Shown: positions 12,165 through 24,160, numbered from the stretch's first letter. The stretch: DNA of 64,000 nucleotides from Pomacea canaliculata (GCF_003073045.1 NC_037592.1:40419760-40483759), one strand, 5' to 3'. The notes: generated by a model from the sequence alone, not told the origin. Numbers and translations are program-made.

Positions 12165-13195
12165 ATAACCAGCTAGTGTGCATTATCTGTATCATGAACG
12201 AGAAATATGAACATTTTCCCATGCAGTCATCAATGACTTTAAAACAGTTAAACAGCTAGTATGCCTGAGATAAGTAGTAATATCAACATCAACAGGAAAA
12301 GATCTTTCCATGCCACCTTTCATGACTTTACCGTTAAACAGCTAGTGTGCAAGGTGTCTGTCGTGCTGTCAACAGCAAGATGCACTGTCTTTCCATACTA
12401 CTTTTTGTTACTTTAAAACAGTTAAACAGCAAGTGTACCAGATTTATGGTGTGAAGTTAACAGCAAGACTCAGCATCTTCCATGACTTTAAAACAGTTTA
12501 TAAACATCGTCAACACCACATCAAAATGAAAATTCACTCCACACCACCTTTGTGACTTTAAAAAAGTTAGATAGCTTAAGTGCAATACTGTATATCTGTT
12601 ATCAAGTAAACAGAAAGATGCCAAATCTTTTCATACCATCTTCCATTACTTTAAAACAGATAAATGGTAAGTATGCAAGATGTAAAGTATGAAGTAAACA
12701 TCAAAATGCACCATTTCTCCCGGTCCTTATGACTTTAGAACAGTAAAACTGCTAGTGTGCAATAAGATGTTATGATATCAAAGTTATACAGATATACAGC
12801 TTATTTTATAAAACCTTTCTTGACTTTGAAACAGTCAAACGGTAAGTGTGCAATATGTATGACATGAAGTAAGCATCAAAATATGTACATCATTCCATAG
12901 CACTTTTCATGATTATAAAACCGTTAAATAGCTGGTGGGCAAAATATATGTCATGAAGTCTACGGAAAGATGTAATATATTTCCATTTCCTTTAATGACT
13001 TAAAACAGTTAAATGGTTAGTGTGCAAGATGTAACTTATGAAGTAAACAGCAAGATGCAATATCTTTCCAGGCCAACTGTCATGACTCTAAAACCGTAAA
13101 ACAGGTAAAACAGCGACTGTGTAGGTCAACACCAACAACAAGATGCAACATTTTTCCATTTTTCTTTTTGTTACTTTAGCAATATGTACATTATA
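12165..13195. repeat. degenerate satellite, about 12 units of 75-95 bp
   Basis: Units share a core like 'catgactttaaaacagttaa', then 'agctagtgtgcaagatg', then 'aagtaaacagcaagatgcaa', then 'tctttccat'. Core starts are near 12232, 12321, 12408, 12481, 12551, 12641, 12729, 12821, 12907, 12993, 13081 and 13170. Units are clearly diverged, so the array is old. No open frame. Confidence 0.85.
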
Positions 13196-13339
13196 AAATC
13201 AACATCAAGAATGAAAAAAATAAGTCAGATTTGGCATGAAAAAGTCCTATACAAAGCTTGCCTATAACGCACATACCCAGTTATAAGACCCCACGTCATG
13301 TGATTTGTTTTGTTTTTGATGGTGTTCGTGTGTACGTGT

Positions 13340-14302
13340 TTTGGTAAAACTTACTTCAAGGTTTGATCAAGTATTTGATTAAATACTCTGATGATACTGC
13401 TCTCCTAGACCTCTCAAACTCACACTCTGCCTATGTTGATGCAGTAGATAAATTTCATAAATGGTGCAAAGTAAACTATCTTGATCTAAATGTAAAGAAA
13501 ACAAAAGAGCTGGTGATTGATTTCAGATGCAAGAGCACTGTTATCCCTGACCTATACATTGATGGTGCCAAGGTTGAACGTGTTGATCAGTACAAATATT
13601 TAGGAACTGTGATTGATGACAAACTCACTTTTAACACCAATACAGAGGTTATTCACAAGAAATGTCAACCTAGATTGTACTGTTTACAAAAACTCCGTTC
13701 CCTGGGTGTCAACAAAAAGGTTTTAAGTGCTTTTTATAGATGTTTTCTTGAGTCTGTGTTGACATTTGGATTTTTATGTTGGTATGGAGGATTGAGAGCT
13801 AGTAATAGGAATGTGTTACATAGAGTTGTGAGTGTGAGTGGGAAGGTGATTGGGGAGAAGCAGGAGTGTCTGAGTGAGTTGTATGAAAGGCGAGTAGTAC
13901 GGAAAGCGAGAGTGATTGTGAAAGATAGTACACATGTTTTAGCTCAGTATTATAACCTTCTTCCGTCCAAGAGACGTTTTATTGTTCCCAGAGCTTCCAC
14001 TGCCCGTTCTAGGAATAGTTTTATACACAAGTCTGTTGTCTTACTGAACAAGGGTTGTAAGGATTTGTGAGTGTGTGGATGTGGGTGTGTGGTTTTAGGA
14101 ATATAGTTTTAGTGTTGTTTCTTATTTAGTTGGGTATTTACATGGACTGTAGGTGTGTGTGTGAGATGATAGTTTGAGTGGAATTAAGTTGTTATTAAGT
14201 TTTTATTATAAGTTTTTATTATAAGCCAGTTGTTTTACCACGTCTTGTAATTTCTCCTAGTGAGATAATAAAGTTAAATTGAATTGAATTGAATTGAATT
14301 GA
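13340..14302 (+). mobile_element. 5'-truncated non-LTR retrotransposon (LINE), RT C-terminal part to 3' tail
   Basis: An ORF at 13363-14070 (235 codons) starts inside reverse transcriptase at YSDDTALL, the A/FADD catalytic box with Ser in place of Ala. It continues through WCKVNYLDLNVKKTKELVID and the YKYLGTVIDDKLTF block, then the Cys/Trp-containing connection region seen in CR1/L2/Rex1-type elements. The 3' UTR ends in a tandem 'attga' tail (14275-14302), as these clades often do. The endonuclease and most RT motifs are missing, so this is a dead-on-arrival insertion. The open frame suggests it is fairly recent. Confidence 0.9.
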
Positions 14303-14533
14303 TCTGGCGTCAGCTTTTCCCAACCTTATGACTGTCACAGAGAGATGACATGAGGTTAACTAGCTAGCACAGCCGACCCACTCCTGCTGAATGAGTGATA
14401 GTTATTATGTCTAGAAGACAATATAATTAACCGTCACCGGCCAGCAATATTTTTTTCTGCAAAGGTGTTTACAGAAGGAACGAACTTCGGGCCTGTTTGG
14501 TACTGTCTGGTGGATTCCGAGCGCTGTACCATT
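14303..14533. other. unassigned sequence
   Basis: Short spacer between the LINE tail and the next repeat; nothing recognised. Confidence 0.4.
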
Positions 14534-15095
14534 CATCAAATAACGGCACATAGCTTTTGTGGGATATTCATGTTCATTTCCAGTTTGTTTCTATATATAT
14601 GAAATGTTTAAATGTTAAGACCAAACAAAGAAAAAAAAATCAAGGCTCTCTTCCCATACTGTCCCATAGCCACATAGTCATACCTCTAGTTAGAAAGGAA
14701 CTATCTTATTACTGAAATATTTTGCCTCTACTGGCTAACAAAGAACATTAGTATTTACTATACACATAGATTTTATATATCATAATCAAAAGCTTCCTGA
14801 CTCTCTGTGTGTGTGTGCATGCGAGCGTGCATGCTTACGGAGAGTAACCATGCAAAATGCTAATGTGAGCTTAGACATTAAATATTGGGCATAAAATTAA
14901 AATACTAAAACAACATTCAAAACCCCAGAAAAACTAGCAAATTTATGTCTATATACATATTTATGAGGAATATATGACGTGAAAAAAAAAATTCTCATGA
15001 TATGCCCTTGAAAACAAATGAAACTGGAAGAGGTGGTACCGTTGCTGCCAAGCAAAACCAACCAGGTGGTAGTCGCATGGCAGGGCCCACACTCG
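14534..15095. repeat. interspersed repeat, copy 1 (pair with 20237-20667)
   Basis: Long near-identity with 20237-20667, including 'gggatattcatgttcatttcc', the 'gaaatgtttaaatgttaaga' block and the distal 'ccagaaaaactagca'. Copy 2 lacks about 100 bases before the shared 'tggcagggccca'. No coding capacity and no terminal repeats seen. Confidence 0.8.
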
Positions 15096-15385
15096 CGGGA
15101 AAGTCGAAATTCACGACTATAAAGTACAAATGGGCCGGAAGAAGGCATATCATGCAAATCTCCAGTTTTACCAGCCGATGGCTTCCTGACGAATACGCAG
15201 ATGTGCGGAATGTGTGCATGAAAGCGCTGCAAGGAAGACTTTTGTGTGCATGCAGATATGTTGGTGAGGGTGAGGGTGAGGGTTATTTTGGGGAAGGGGT
15301 ATTAGTTGTTAGTTCCTTTTTGATCTGTTGTTGTGGCGTGGTGATTTTGTCGGTTTGTCGGGTGCAACATACACTATTTGTATGA

Positions 15386-15475
15386 TAGGCACTGCAGGGC
15401 TAGCCTAGCAGTAACACGGGAGATAGGGGGGATTTGGGGGAGATGGCCGGAGGGCATTTTGACTGTTATATGTGT
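15386..15475. repeat. GC-rich interspersed repeat family, partial copy 1
   Basis: The segment from 'gataggcactgcagggctag' through 'ggagggcattttgact' recurs at 18984-19070 and in part at 21690-21735. Confidence 0.8.
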
Positions 15476-15496
15476 AGCGGGAGCGCTGTTTAGGTC

Positions 15497-15960
15497 AGCA
15501 GGTACTGTTAACAGTGCCTAGTCCCTCCACGCCACACCCCCGTCCACCCCACGCGTGGTCGCGAGAGCGGCGCGCAGTGACGCCGACGACAGCTGCAGCA
15601 ACGGCGAATAACGTGGTACCCAAGCTGCCCTGTACAAAATGCGGACAAAGAGCAGCGCCCGCGACTTTTCTCTCGGTACGGGAACTGGTCCTGCTGGGTA
15701 TGGCAGTAAGAACGTTTTGAGTCTGAGTTAGCGAGAAGTACCTTTGGCCTGCGAAGCCCCTGGTCCGCTGGAAATAGCGGCTCGCGACACTCAGTCTCTT
15801 TTCCCCTTTCCCCTCCCCTGGGAGTTGAGCTAGCGATAAGTACCATCGTGCCACTTGACTGGTGTGATATTTTTCTATAATGTCAGCCACCCTCTCGAGG
15901 CTTGTGATCACTTCTGTTTTTTTCCCAGTAGTGGACACATAAGTTAGGACCCCATCTTAA
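15497..15960. repeat. GC- and CpG-rich repetitive segment
   Basis: Much richer in GC and CpG than its surroundings. Bases 15757-15850 recur at 17058-17130 (shared 'ggtccgctggaaatagcggc'). Open frames on both strands look composition-driven. Nature unknown. Confidence 0.45.
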
Positions 15961-16489
15961 AAGAGATAAGGATACATTTTAATGGGTTTTCGATCTCTTC
16001 GTAAGCACCACACCACACACAAAAAACTTGCATGTACGTTCACACATAAGGAGCATGCTCTTTGAGCTCGAGACAATATCTTTGTATTGAATAAAATAAA
16101 TTTAAATACTTTTTATTTTGTGTCATTTGGACTGATTGCGTATCCTCTGTCTGTCAGCTGCATTTGCACCTTCCCAGAATTTACCTGTGGTAATGTATGT
16201 CTGTAGTTGCTCCATTGCAAGTCTGTGATTTTCCATTCTCTGGGCATCCATCTTTTAATATTTCTTAAAGAACACTTAAGAACTGTGACAATGATAAGTT
16301 TCCAACAAATGTGTTGTCCGCAACACAAAATTACAAAGTACCACCTAAGAAATGTGACACTTAAATTTACAGCATTAAAGCTACAACAACTATGATGCAA
16401 AGATGCAAAATTATATAAGTTGACCCTGTGCACAACAAAAGCTATGGATGATACACTGCGTTCCCAAAATAATTGACTAAAACACAGGT
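15961..16489. other. unassigned AT-rich sequence
   Basis: No recognised gene or element. Confidence 0.4.
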
Positions 16490-16925
16490 AAGCACGAAAA
16501 AACTACCTATAGACGACGATGTTACAGATAATTCAGTGTACCTGGTCCACGTGGGGATCAAGTTTCAATTTCGAAACTAGACCAGAACTAAGCTACAAAC
16601 ATGTTAAAAGAAAACACAGATATAATCACAAAAAAACCAGCTAGCTGTAGACGACGATGTTATAGATAATTTACTTGCGATTTGCGATCGGCAAGAGCAA
16701 TGTTCAATGTACCTAGTCCACGTGGGGATCAAGTTTCAATTTGGAAACTAGACCAGAACTAAGCTACAAAAATGTTAAACAAGGTAAACAAGAAACAACT
16801 ATATAGCTGTAGACGACAGTGTTACAGATCACTTGCGAATTATGATCGGCGAAGAGAACGTTGAGACATCAGTTCACCTGGGATTTGCAATGATCAAAGA
16901 GAACGTTCAAGGTACGTAGTCTTCT
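16490..16925. repeat. three tandem units of about 138-162 bp
   Basis: Units start near 16510, 16648 and 16810 with 'tagacgac(g/a)(a/g)tgtta'. Units 1 and 2 share 'gtccacgtggggatcaagtt' and the following 'gaaactagaccagaactaag'. Unit 3 keeps only the first part, then repeats 'gaagagaacgtt'-like sequence. No coding potential. Confidence 0.8.
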
Positions 16926-17057
16926 TTTATAGCCCTCAACATCGAGTATTACAGGAAATGACCCTGTAAAGGAGTCATGAACTGTGACCTTTGGCACATG
17001 CGCAGAGCTCGCTTCAACTGGTCATATTGCCCAACGATTCATATTGCTACACCGCAA

Positions 17058-17130
17058 GGCATCTGGTCCGCTGGAAATAGCGGCTCGCATCACTCAGCCT
17101 CCTTTTCCCACCCCACGGAGTTAGGTGTCA
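17058..17130. repeat. second copy of the 'ggtccgctggaaatagcggc' repeat
   Basis: Matches 15757-15850. Confidence 0.7.
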
Positions 17131-17262
17131 GGTTTTGGATAGGTAGGTAGGTTAGAATAAGTTCGGTAGTTGTTTTGTATATCTTGTAAATAAATTTATG
17201 TCTTCAAACCGTAAGTACTTGTGTGAGCGTGTCAGTGCCAGCGAGTGCTAGTGTGTTGTACG

Positions 17263-17518
17263 TAAGGTGACCAGACGTCCCGCATGAGGCGGGACAGTCC
17301 CGCTTTTGACCTCGTGTCCCGCCTGAATATCGGGCGGGACGCCCAATGTCCCGCTTTCTGGCTTTCTGGAAGTCCATCAAATGTCCCGGTTGTCTTTAAA
17401 AATCTGAATACCGTACACTGATACGCCCCCCCCCTACTTTTTTCGGCGTTTTTTGTCGGTGACGACACCATCTTCGGCACGTGTCCCGCTTTCGCTCCCG
17501 AAACGTCTGGTCACCTTA
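17263..17518. mobile_element. non-autonomous DNA transposon (MITE), hAT-like
   Basis: Perfect 16-bp terminal inverted repeats, 'taaggtgaccagacgt' at 17263-17278 and its reverse complement at 17503-17518. Direct flanks are 'tacg' on both sides. If the ends are set two bases further in, the flanks become 8-bp repeats matching 7/8 (tgtacgta / tatacgta), as hAT elements make. The interior is full of 'tcccgc' and 'gggac' words and has no transposase. The perfect TIRs suggest a fairly young insertion. Confidence 0.85.
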
Positions 17519-17756
17519 TACGTAGAAGACAAGAAGAGCGCTACCATCTAGTGAGACCCACCAGCCCACCGGCTTCGGAACCGCCTTCTAATGCGATTTC
17601 AGAAAAGTCACTTAGCTCAAATAGCTCAGAGAGCACAAACTTCCCTTCCACTTCGAGGATGATCTGCCCGAGGCTGACTGGAGGCAGGCTGAAAGAAACA
17701 ACAACACAATACCAATATACACAACACAACGAAAGGCGCAATGGCCGAGCGAAAGA

Positions 17757-17834
17757 ATCCAAGACAAGCCGACGCCGATCAACTAACAACGGCCGATCCA
17801 AGACAAGCCGACGCCGATCAACTAACAACTTCTT
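17757..17834. repeat. tandem duplication, unit about 39 bp, 2 copies
   Basis: 'atccaagacaagccgacgcc' followed by 'gatcaactaacaac' occurs twice in a row without change. Confidence 0.85.
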
Positions 17835-18540
17835 TATTTATTAACATTGTGCAACTAGTCCCTGGAAAACATTTTGTCCATTTTCCACATTTTTTATCTA
17901 GAATCTCAAAACTCTGTATGAACCCTGGAGACTAACAATTAGTAGAATAACAGAAGATCTAAAGCAACAAGCCCTCCGATGACAAGTGTGGACTAGACTG
18001 AGAAACTGACAGGTAGCAGTGTCAGCTGCCTCCCTGCGCAGTAGGGTACAAAAATCAGACAGGTAAAAACAACTGAATACATTTTGGCTATCATGTCATA
18101 AATAAAAACATACTGGGGCCAGATTAATAGCAAACTTAAGGTCTCAAAAGAAACGAAGTGATCTATAAAATAAACAGAAACAGCAGAATATGACTTTTAA
18201 ACTTTTATGCTTTAATTCTTGGCATCTTGATGCTTAAACTATAATTAAAATATTTATAGAGATAAATGATACTTGTAGTACTGTTGCAATGTATGTACTT
18301 ATAAATATAACGCTTAAATTATCTAAACCCACATCCCTATAACCACTGGCAATAATAAATGTAATTTACTGGTAATGCTGTACCTCTTGAAGAGTCAGTT
18401 CTTGCTCATGGTGCAAATTCTGTATTTTCTTCTCATAATCAACAATTTTGACTAAATCAATGCTCTAATTTCTAAAGTTCAAGTAGGTCATCTCAAAGAA
18501 AAAGCAAAAATGGAAAATAAATTTATTGAAAGCTGCTTAA
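17835..18540. other. unassigned AT-rich sequence
   Basis: No recognised gene or element. Confidence 0.4.
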
Positions 18541-18565
18541 AAAAAAAAAAAAAAAAAAAAAAAAA
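18541..18565. repeat. poly(A) run
   Basis: An uninterrupted A tract of about 25 bases. It could be the tail of a retrotransposed sequence, but no SINE or LINE body was recognised upstream. Confidence 0.6.
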
Positions 18566-18839
18566 CAGAAAGAAAAGACACTTTAGTTAGAAAGTAAAGC
18601 AGGGTCTTTTGTGGACTCCAAGGTCGGCTGAGTTCGGGTGCGTTTAAGGGATAGGTAAAAAAAGAACAGAACGCGAGGTAAAAGGACTAGACGACATACC
18701 CGACTAACGAGAGACAGAATTTTCATAGAGTGGAAAATTCTCCTTGGGAACTTCCGTCCTCTTCCCTGGAACAACAAAGAGGAACGGACTGATTTGGCGC
18801 TAAGCGTAGGGTGTTAGCGTAGGGTCGGTCAGTCTGGTT

Positions 18840-18990
18840 ACATATGTTTTGTCCTGTCACCACTACGTACTGCTGGCTGGCAGGATGCGATCGAAGAAGG
18901 GGTAGCGTCTAGCCTACACTGTCCAGCAGATGGCAGTTACATCCCAGTGGGTGTCCAAGAAAGGACTCTGGTAGTGCTTTGTATGATAGG
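18840..18990. repeat. GC-rich interspersed repeat family, partial copy 2
   Basis: Carries the 'ggctggcaggatgcgatcga' and 'ggcagttacatcccagtggg' segments, repeated about 235 bases later at 19075-19200. Copies 2 and 3 are therefore arranged in tandem. Confidence 0.8.
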
Positions 18991-19262
18991 CACTGCAGGG
19001 CTAGCCTAGCAGTAACACGGGAGATAGGGGGGATTTGGGGGAGATGGCAGGAGGGCATTTTGATTGTAATTAATGTTTTGTCCTGTCGCCACTACTGATG
19101 GCTGGCAGGATGCGATCGACAAAGGGGCAGTGTCTAGCCTACACTGTCCAGCAGATGGCAGTTACATCCCAGTGGGTGTCCAAGAAAGGACTCTGGATGT
19201 GCTTCCTATTTGTATCACTCCATATGTAATTATTTGTCATTGCCTAATCCTTACAGGCATGC
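18984..19262. repeat. GC-rich interspersed repeat family, copy 3 (fullest)
   Basis: Joins the 'gataggcactgcagggctag' module of 15386 with the 'ggctggcaggatgcgatcga' module. It ends 'gcctaatccttacaggc', as does the 21690 copy. Confidence 0.8.
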
Positions 19263-20236
19263 AACAGTTGCAATTCAGAAATGCAATATATCGCTTCAAA
19301 TTTTCAGATGAATTTTATGAAAGCCATTTTTTTTTATCAAATTATTAGTAAACTGTGCAAACTATTTGCAGTCTCTGTGTTCTTCCTACAAACAAACTGC
19401 AACAGCTGGGATTTGAAGATGCAACTTGTCGCTTTGAGTCTTCCCAGCGATGAATTTCAGGAAAGTCATTATTTATCAACAGTTAAACTGCGTGAAATGT
19501 TTGTGAAGTCTCTGGCATGTTTACACATATTGAAACACAAAAATTAAATGTAAAGCTACGGGCAGTATAGCTTTAATTTTATTAATAAGCTGCCGCATCT
19601 TCAGCAAGTACTTGTGGGTTACGTAATAAGCTTCCTGTAAAATGATTTCAAAGGGCAGGTTTGGTTTCTAAATGGTTCTGTTTGGTTTTTTTTTAGTTTC
19701 TTTTCTAAAATAATGACTCACTTAAAGTTAAAATTAAAGTTAAAGTTAGTTGAAGTTAAAGTAACATTTACTGCACAGATTGATTGCAAAGTAATTTTTG
19801 GTAATTTTATCCTAATGTAATTAAATGCTCGACCATTAGCTTCTTGAATCATCACTTAGCATCATTCCGAATTTTTTGGCGGAAACCTGCATAATGTAAT
19901 TCTTCTCAATGAAATATAACTTCAAACTTAATTGAAACTGTTTCTTCAAAGTATAATAACAAACATGGCTAAAAATGTCAAATACTGTGGGGCGCTTACT
20001 AGGCTATATTTTTGTGTGTATTAGGACCACTGGAGAAATCGTCATTTCTTCACCAGAAGTAAATAACAAGACAAAGCCATGTGGTATTAGATGAGATGTG
20101 GGATGTCCTATGAAATTACCATATAGTGTGCATGAATATAACATATATTACATAATTATTTCAAGCATATTAAAGAAATTCTAAAAATGACGTGTTGAAA
20201 GGATAGATGTGTTAACTATTAACCAGAACAACATTT
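19263..20236. other. unassigned AT-rich sequence
   Basis: No gene recognised. A short 'aagttaaa' tandem lies near 19729-19765. Confidence 0.4.
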
Positions 20237-20667
20237 ATCAAATAGAGGCATATAGCTTTTATGGGATATTCATGTTCATTTCCATTTTGTTTCTATATAT
20301 ATATGTGTGAAATGTTTAAATGTTAAGACCAAATGAAGAAAAAAAATCAAGGCTCTTAACTTCACATACTGTCCCACAGCCACATAGTCACCCCTCTAGT
20401 TAGAAAGGTACTATGTTAATACTGAAATATTTTGCCTCACTACTGGCTAACAAAGAATGTTAGTATTTACTATACACACAGTTTTTCTACATCATAACCA
20501 GAACCTTCCCAACTCTGTGTGTGTCAGTGAATCCTTGTAGAAAGTAACCAAAATGCTAATGTGAGCTTAGACGTTAAATATTAGGCATAAAAAAAAAATA
20601 TATACTAAAACAGTTCCAAAACCCTCCCAGAAAAACTAGCAGGTGGTGTGGCAGGGCCCAAACTCGG
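20237..20667. repeat. interspersed repeat, copy 2 (pair with 14534-15095)
   Basis: Near-identical to 14534-15095 apart from small indels and one internal deletion of about 100 bases. Confidence 0.8.
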
Positions 20668-21317
20668 CCCAACCCAAGGCTCAAATAATGTTCAAAACAA
20701 AGACGACAACTCTAGAAAGCAATGTGAGCAGAAATAAGTGGTTTCCTCAGAGCCTCTGACATGGAAACTTTTCCAGGTGGCTCATTCTGCAGCTTCATGA
20801 AAGCACCACGGACTAGTGTTTCTTATCCTACCTGATTCCTTCGTCATAAGGAGGGAAAAGACATTGGTTAAGTAGTTGTTTTGTAATGTTTCTTTTTTAT
20901 CTCTGTGCTTCATTGATGTGATGAGGGTTTGTGCAATAGCCTGTATATATGCTAGCGTATTTGGTGGGTGTGGCACAGTGAAGTGTGGACTTTTGGGTCA
21001 TTTTTCTTCTGCCTTGACATGCGGTGGGTTTAAACTGGACTTATATTGCTTACATCTTTATTTTTGCTTGATTGAACATGAAATGATATCAATGGATGAA
21101 TAAAGGTTTCAGGAGATACATCTGATAATACTGTCTGTAAGTTGCTGTTTGCTTGTTTTGTGTGTCTCAATGAGTGAATTGTGTCATCACTGACAAAAAC
21201 AAAACTGACTGGTGGAGGTTTGTGTCTGACGTACATTCTATTCACATTATGAAGTTTCCAACATTCGGGGTGCACTGAGACTTTTGTTTTGGGTGTGTTT
21301 GTTCCTGAAACGGAAGA
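20668..21317. other. unassigned sequence
   Basis: No recognised gene. Open frames lack domain or splice support. Confidence 0.4.
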
Positions 21318-21366
21318 ATGACGTCAGCGACCTTGACAGTCGGCGCTAAGCAAACCTCTGTTTCAA
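21318..21366. repeat. 49-bp direct repeat with a CRE-like core, copy 1
   Basis: 'aatgacgtcagcgacctt' followed by 'cagtcggcgctaagcaaacc' is repeated at 22037-22084 with two or three differences. It contains the palindrome TGACGTCA (consensus CRE), which could bind CREB/ATF proteins; no regulated gene is visible nearby. Confidence 0.75.
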
Positions 21367-21689
21367 GTTGAGTTCTCACTCTTACTATTTCTGATCATGT
21401 GTTGACAACATGTGAGTTTTCACTCTTGCTGTCTGGCTGTAGGTACGTGATGCCTGTATTCAGAACTAATTGTCACTGCAACTCATTCATTCACTTGATA
21501 AACTCTACTAGCTGTCATCTTGTACTAGCCTGAAGTCATCCATTGTATCTGACGTTGTTAGGAATGTGTGTGCATGTGTTGGGGGGAGAATGTGTATGTG
21601 AGAGACACTATTTGAACAAATACATTCACATTATCTCTTTCATATCATGCATATGTATATATTTTTGCTCGTACGAGCACTATCTCGAG

Positions 21690-21925
21690 AGGGGGGATTT
21701 GGGGAAGATGGCCGGAGGGCATTTTGACTGTAATATGTTTTGTCCTGTCGCCACTACTGCTGGCTGGCAGGACGCGATCGACAAAGGGGCAGAGTCTAGC
21801 GCACTCTGTCCAGGAGATGGAGGTCACAGTGGGTGTCCAAGAAAGGACTCTGGTTGTGCTTGCTATTTGTATCACTTCCAATGTAGTTATCAGTCATTGC
21901 CTAACCCTTACAGGCCTCTATAGCT
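21690..21925. repeat. GC-rich interspersed repeat family, copy 4
   Basis: Matches 19030-19262, including 'ggatttgggg(g/a)agatggc', 'ggctggcaggacgcgatcga' and the terminal 'gcctaacccttacaggc'. Confidence 0.8.
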
Positions 21926-22036
21926 GATCTATCGGTACCTCTACGGCGAAGTGTTTTACCGGGCACTGACTTTTTTTTATTTTTTATTTTTTGTAAATGT
22001 CTCAGCGAAAGGAAAAATTCGTGACTCTTCGGAAAA

Positions 22037-22084
22037 ATGACGTCAGCGACCTTCACAGTCGGCGCTAAGCAAACCTCCGTTTCA
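22037..22084. repeat. 49-bp direct repeat with a CRE-like core, copy 2
   Basis: Second copy of the 21318 repeat; keeps TGACGTCA. Confidence 0.75.
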
Positions 22085-23288
22085 ATCTTTGTCTGGTATG
22101 AAATCTTGTTAATAAGCTCTTCAACCTTTAGACGGTATAAAGGGCTGCAAAGTTAATGGCGTCACGCATATTAAGTCAAGGTCTAAAACTAATAACAGGT
22201 AAAGGTAAATTAAAAGAGTTATCTATGTGAACAAATCCATAATACACAATTTTTCTTACACATGTACAAACCTAGATCTATGTTTTTTTTTAAAAGGAAA
22301 AAAGTGGTAATGGAAAGGTATGGATATGGTCATCATTTATGTGTAAAAGGACACGTGCACTCTCATTAGCTCACTTCCCTATACTAATTAAAAGAGGTAA
22401 TGATTATATTGTTTCCTATTTAATGATTAATTTTAACCAATTACTTGAGAGTTTGGCATTTAGTTGGGACTTGTGTTGGAGAACCTTATGCATACCCATA
22501 ACAACACACTCACATATTTCCCTGCCTCAGCCCTAGGCCTTACCTCTAGTCATGGTTAGTGCACACAAGTACACAGGAAGAGTGACATAAGTTTATTCTA
22601 CTTTGAAGTACCTGGATTTTACTTATTTAATATTTAACTTTTGGGGGGAAAAACCCACACACACTTTGCACATGTACACAGACACACCTGCCATATTTGA
22701 GAACTGGGTACTTGGGAGAGTTTCATGCCATTGCATAACGTGAGCTTGTAGGTTATCTGCTTTGCATGTGTTGTTTTTTTGTCTAGCAAAAGCATTGTGT
22801 GCTGCTCTTCATTTTTAGGTCTTAGCTTCAATTGTTCTTTTAAAGGGACAAAATGGAGGTATTGTAGATGATGATCTCCCTTTACATGTGCCTTCTCACT
22901 GTGAACACCTCTCTCACATCCCCATGTTAATTTAACCAGGTAATGCAGGACTGAGAGGGATGGTTGAGTGACATGAGCCGCTTTCCAGAGGGATTAGAGC
23001 ACCTTGTGGCAAAATAGTACTTCTCTCATACTCAGAACCAAAGATTTATTGCTCTTTCAAGCGGGTGACCAGTCACCTGGGGGGTGGGGATGGGGTGGGA
23101 AAATGCTTCCACCTCGCGGTGATTTTGCACTGTGAAAGATGGGAATCATTGGGGAATGTAGTTATGGGGATGGTAGACGAAGGTAGGGAGGTGAATTTTC
23201 CATGGTATTTATCATGGAAAGTTAGGGTGCTATGTCATCCTGTATCGCATCTTGCGTGACCAAGCATGGGAGTTGAAGGGGGTGCGGG
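22085..23288. other. unassigned sequence
   Basis: No recognised gene or element. Confidence 0.4.
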
Positions 23289-24160
23289 GGTGTCACGGAC
23301 CAGTCCGTGCCTCCTTTGTTTGTTTCCATGATCCACCTGAGTTTGGTGGAAGGAAGTGGAGGGGGGAGCGGGGTGGTATAGCCAGCCCTGTGTGTTGCCC
23401 ATCTGCCATGTGACAGTCAACAGCGTAATTGAGGGACGGATGTAGAGGTCGTGAGCACCACGTGAGTTTCGGACCTCACCTGCGGCTGGAGGATTTATAA
23501 GCCTGAGGGTAGAGGCCAGTGGGCAACGAGTAACGAGCAGCAAGTAGCCAGTTACGAGCAGCGAGTAGCGAGCAGCCAACACCGAGCAGGCTGCAGACAA
23601 CGAGCAGCGAGCAACGAGCAGCAAGTAGCGAGTAACGAGCAGCCAACACCGAGCAGGCTGCAGACAACAACGAGCAGCGAGTAGCCAGTAACGAGCAGCG
23701 AGTAACGAGTAGCCAGTAATGTGCAGCGAGTATAAAGAGATCGAACATTGAGCAAGAGGCTATCGCTCCAGCAGTGACTATTTTTACCTGTGTGGTTACC
23801 GGTGTTACCTGTGTGGCTCACTGACTGGCTGCTGCTGTGTTTTTTGGATAAAACCTCAGTCAACGGTTGCTGTAGTTTAGCAAGCTCACGAAGAAGTTTG
23901 CAGGAGTCTCCACGTCGTTCCCGCTGCTGGGTGCGGGGGAAATAATCGCCGTACGGACGAAGAGGGTGCTGAGGGAAGCAGTACCAGAGCCGGCGATCGA
24001 GTGGAACGGGTCCCACCCAAGCCTCTGAGGGTGTGGAGCAATTTGGGCAACCCTCGTTCCTTTCGGCAAAGACAACTCCGACGACAGGGAGGGCCGTCGC
24101 TGTCCGTGCCGTCCATGGAGTGTAGAAGTTACCGCCGTATGTTATGCTGATGTCGTTATA
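23289..24160 (+). mobile_element. possible fossil solo LTR-like segment
   Basis: Starts with 'tgtcacggaccagtccgtg', the TG-initiated palindromic start common in Gypsy-type LTRs. A TATA-like 'tttataag' follows near 23493. No 3' boundary, target duplication, primer-binding site or coding region could be fixed, so this is only a candidate. Confidence 0.25.
23518..23735. repeat. complex 'cgagcagcgagtaac' tandem repeat with a duplicated block
   Basis: Short words (cgagcag, cgagtaa, agccagta) alternate for about 215 bases. Inside, the block beginning 'agcagccaacaccgagcagg' occurs twice (about 23571 and 23638). The open minus-strand frames here (runs of SLLATRC) follow from the repeat and are not taken as genes. 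Confidence 0.8.

Noticed and set aside
23235-24016. Overlapping minus-strand open frames with SLLATRC repeats
   Set aside because: Frames forced by short tandem repeats; no start, splice or domain evidence.
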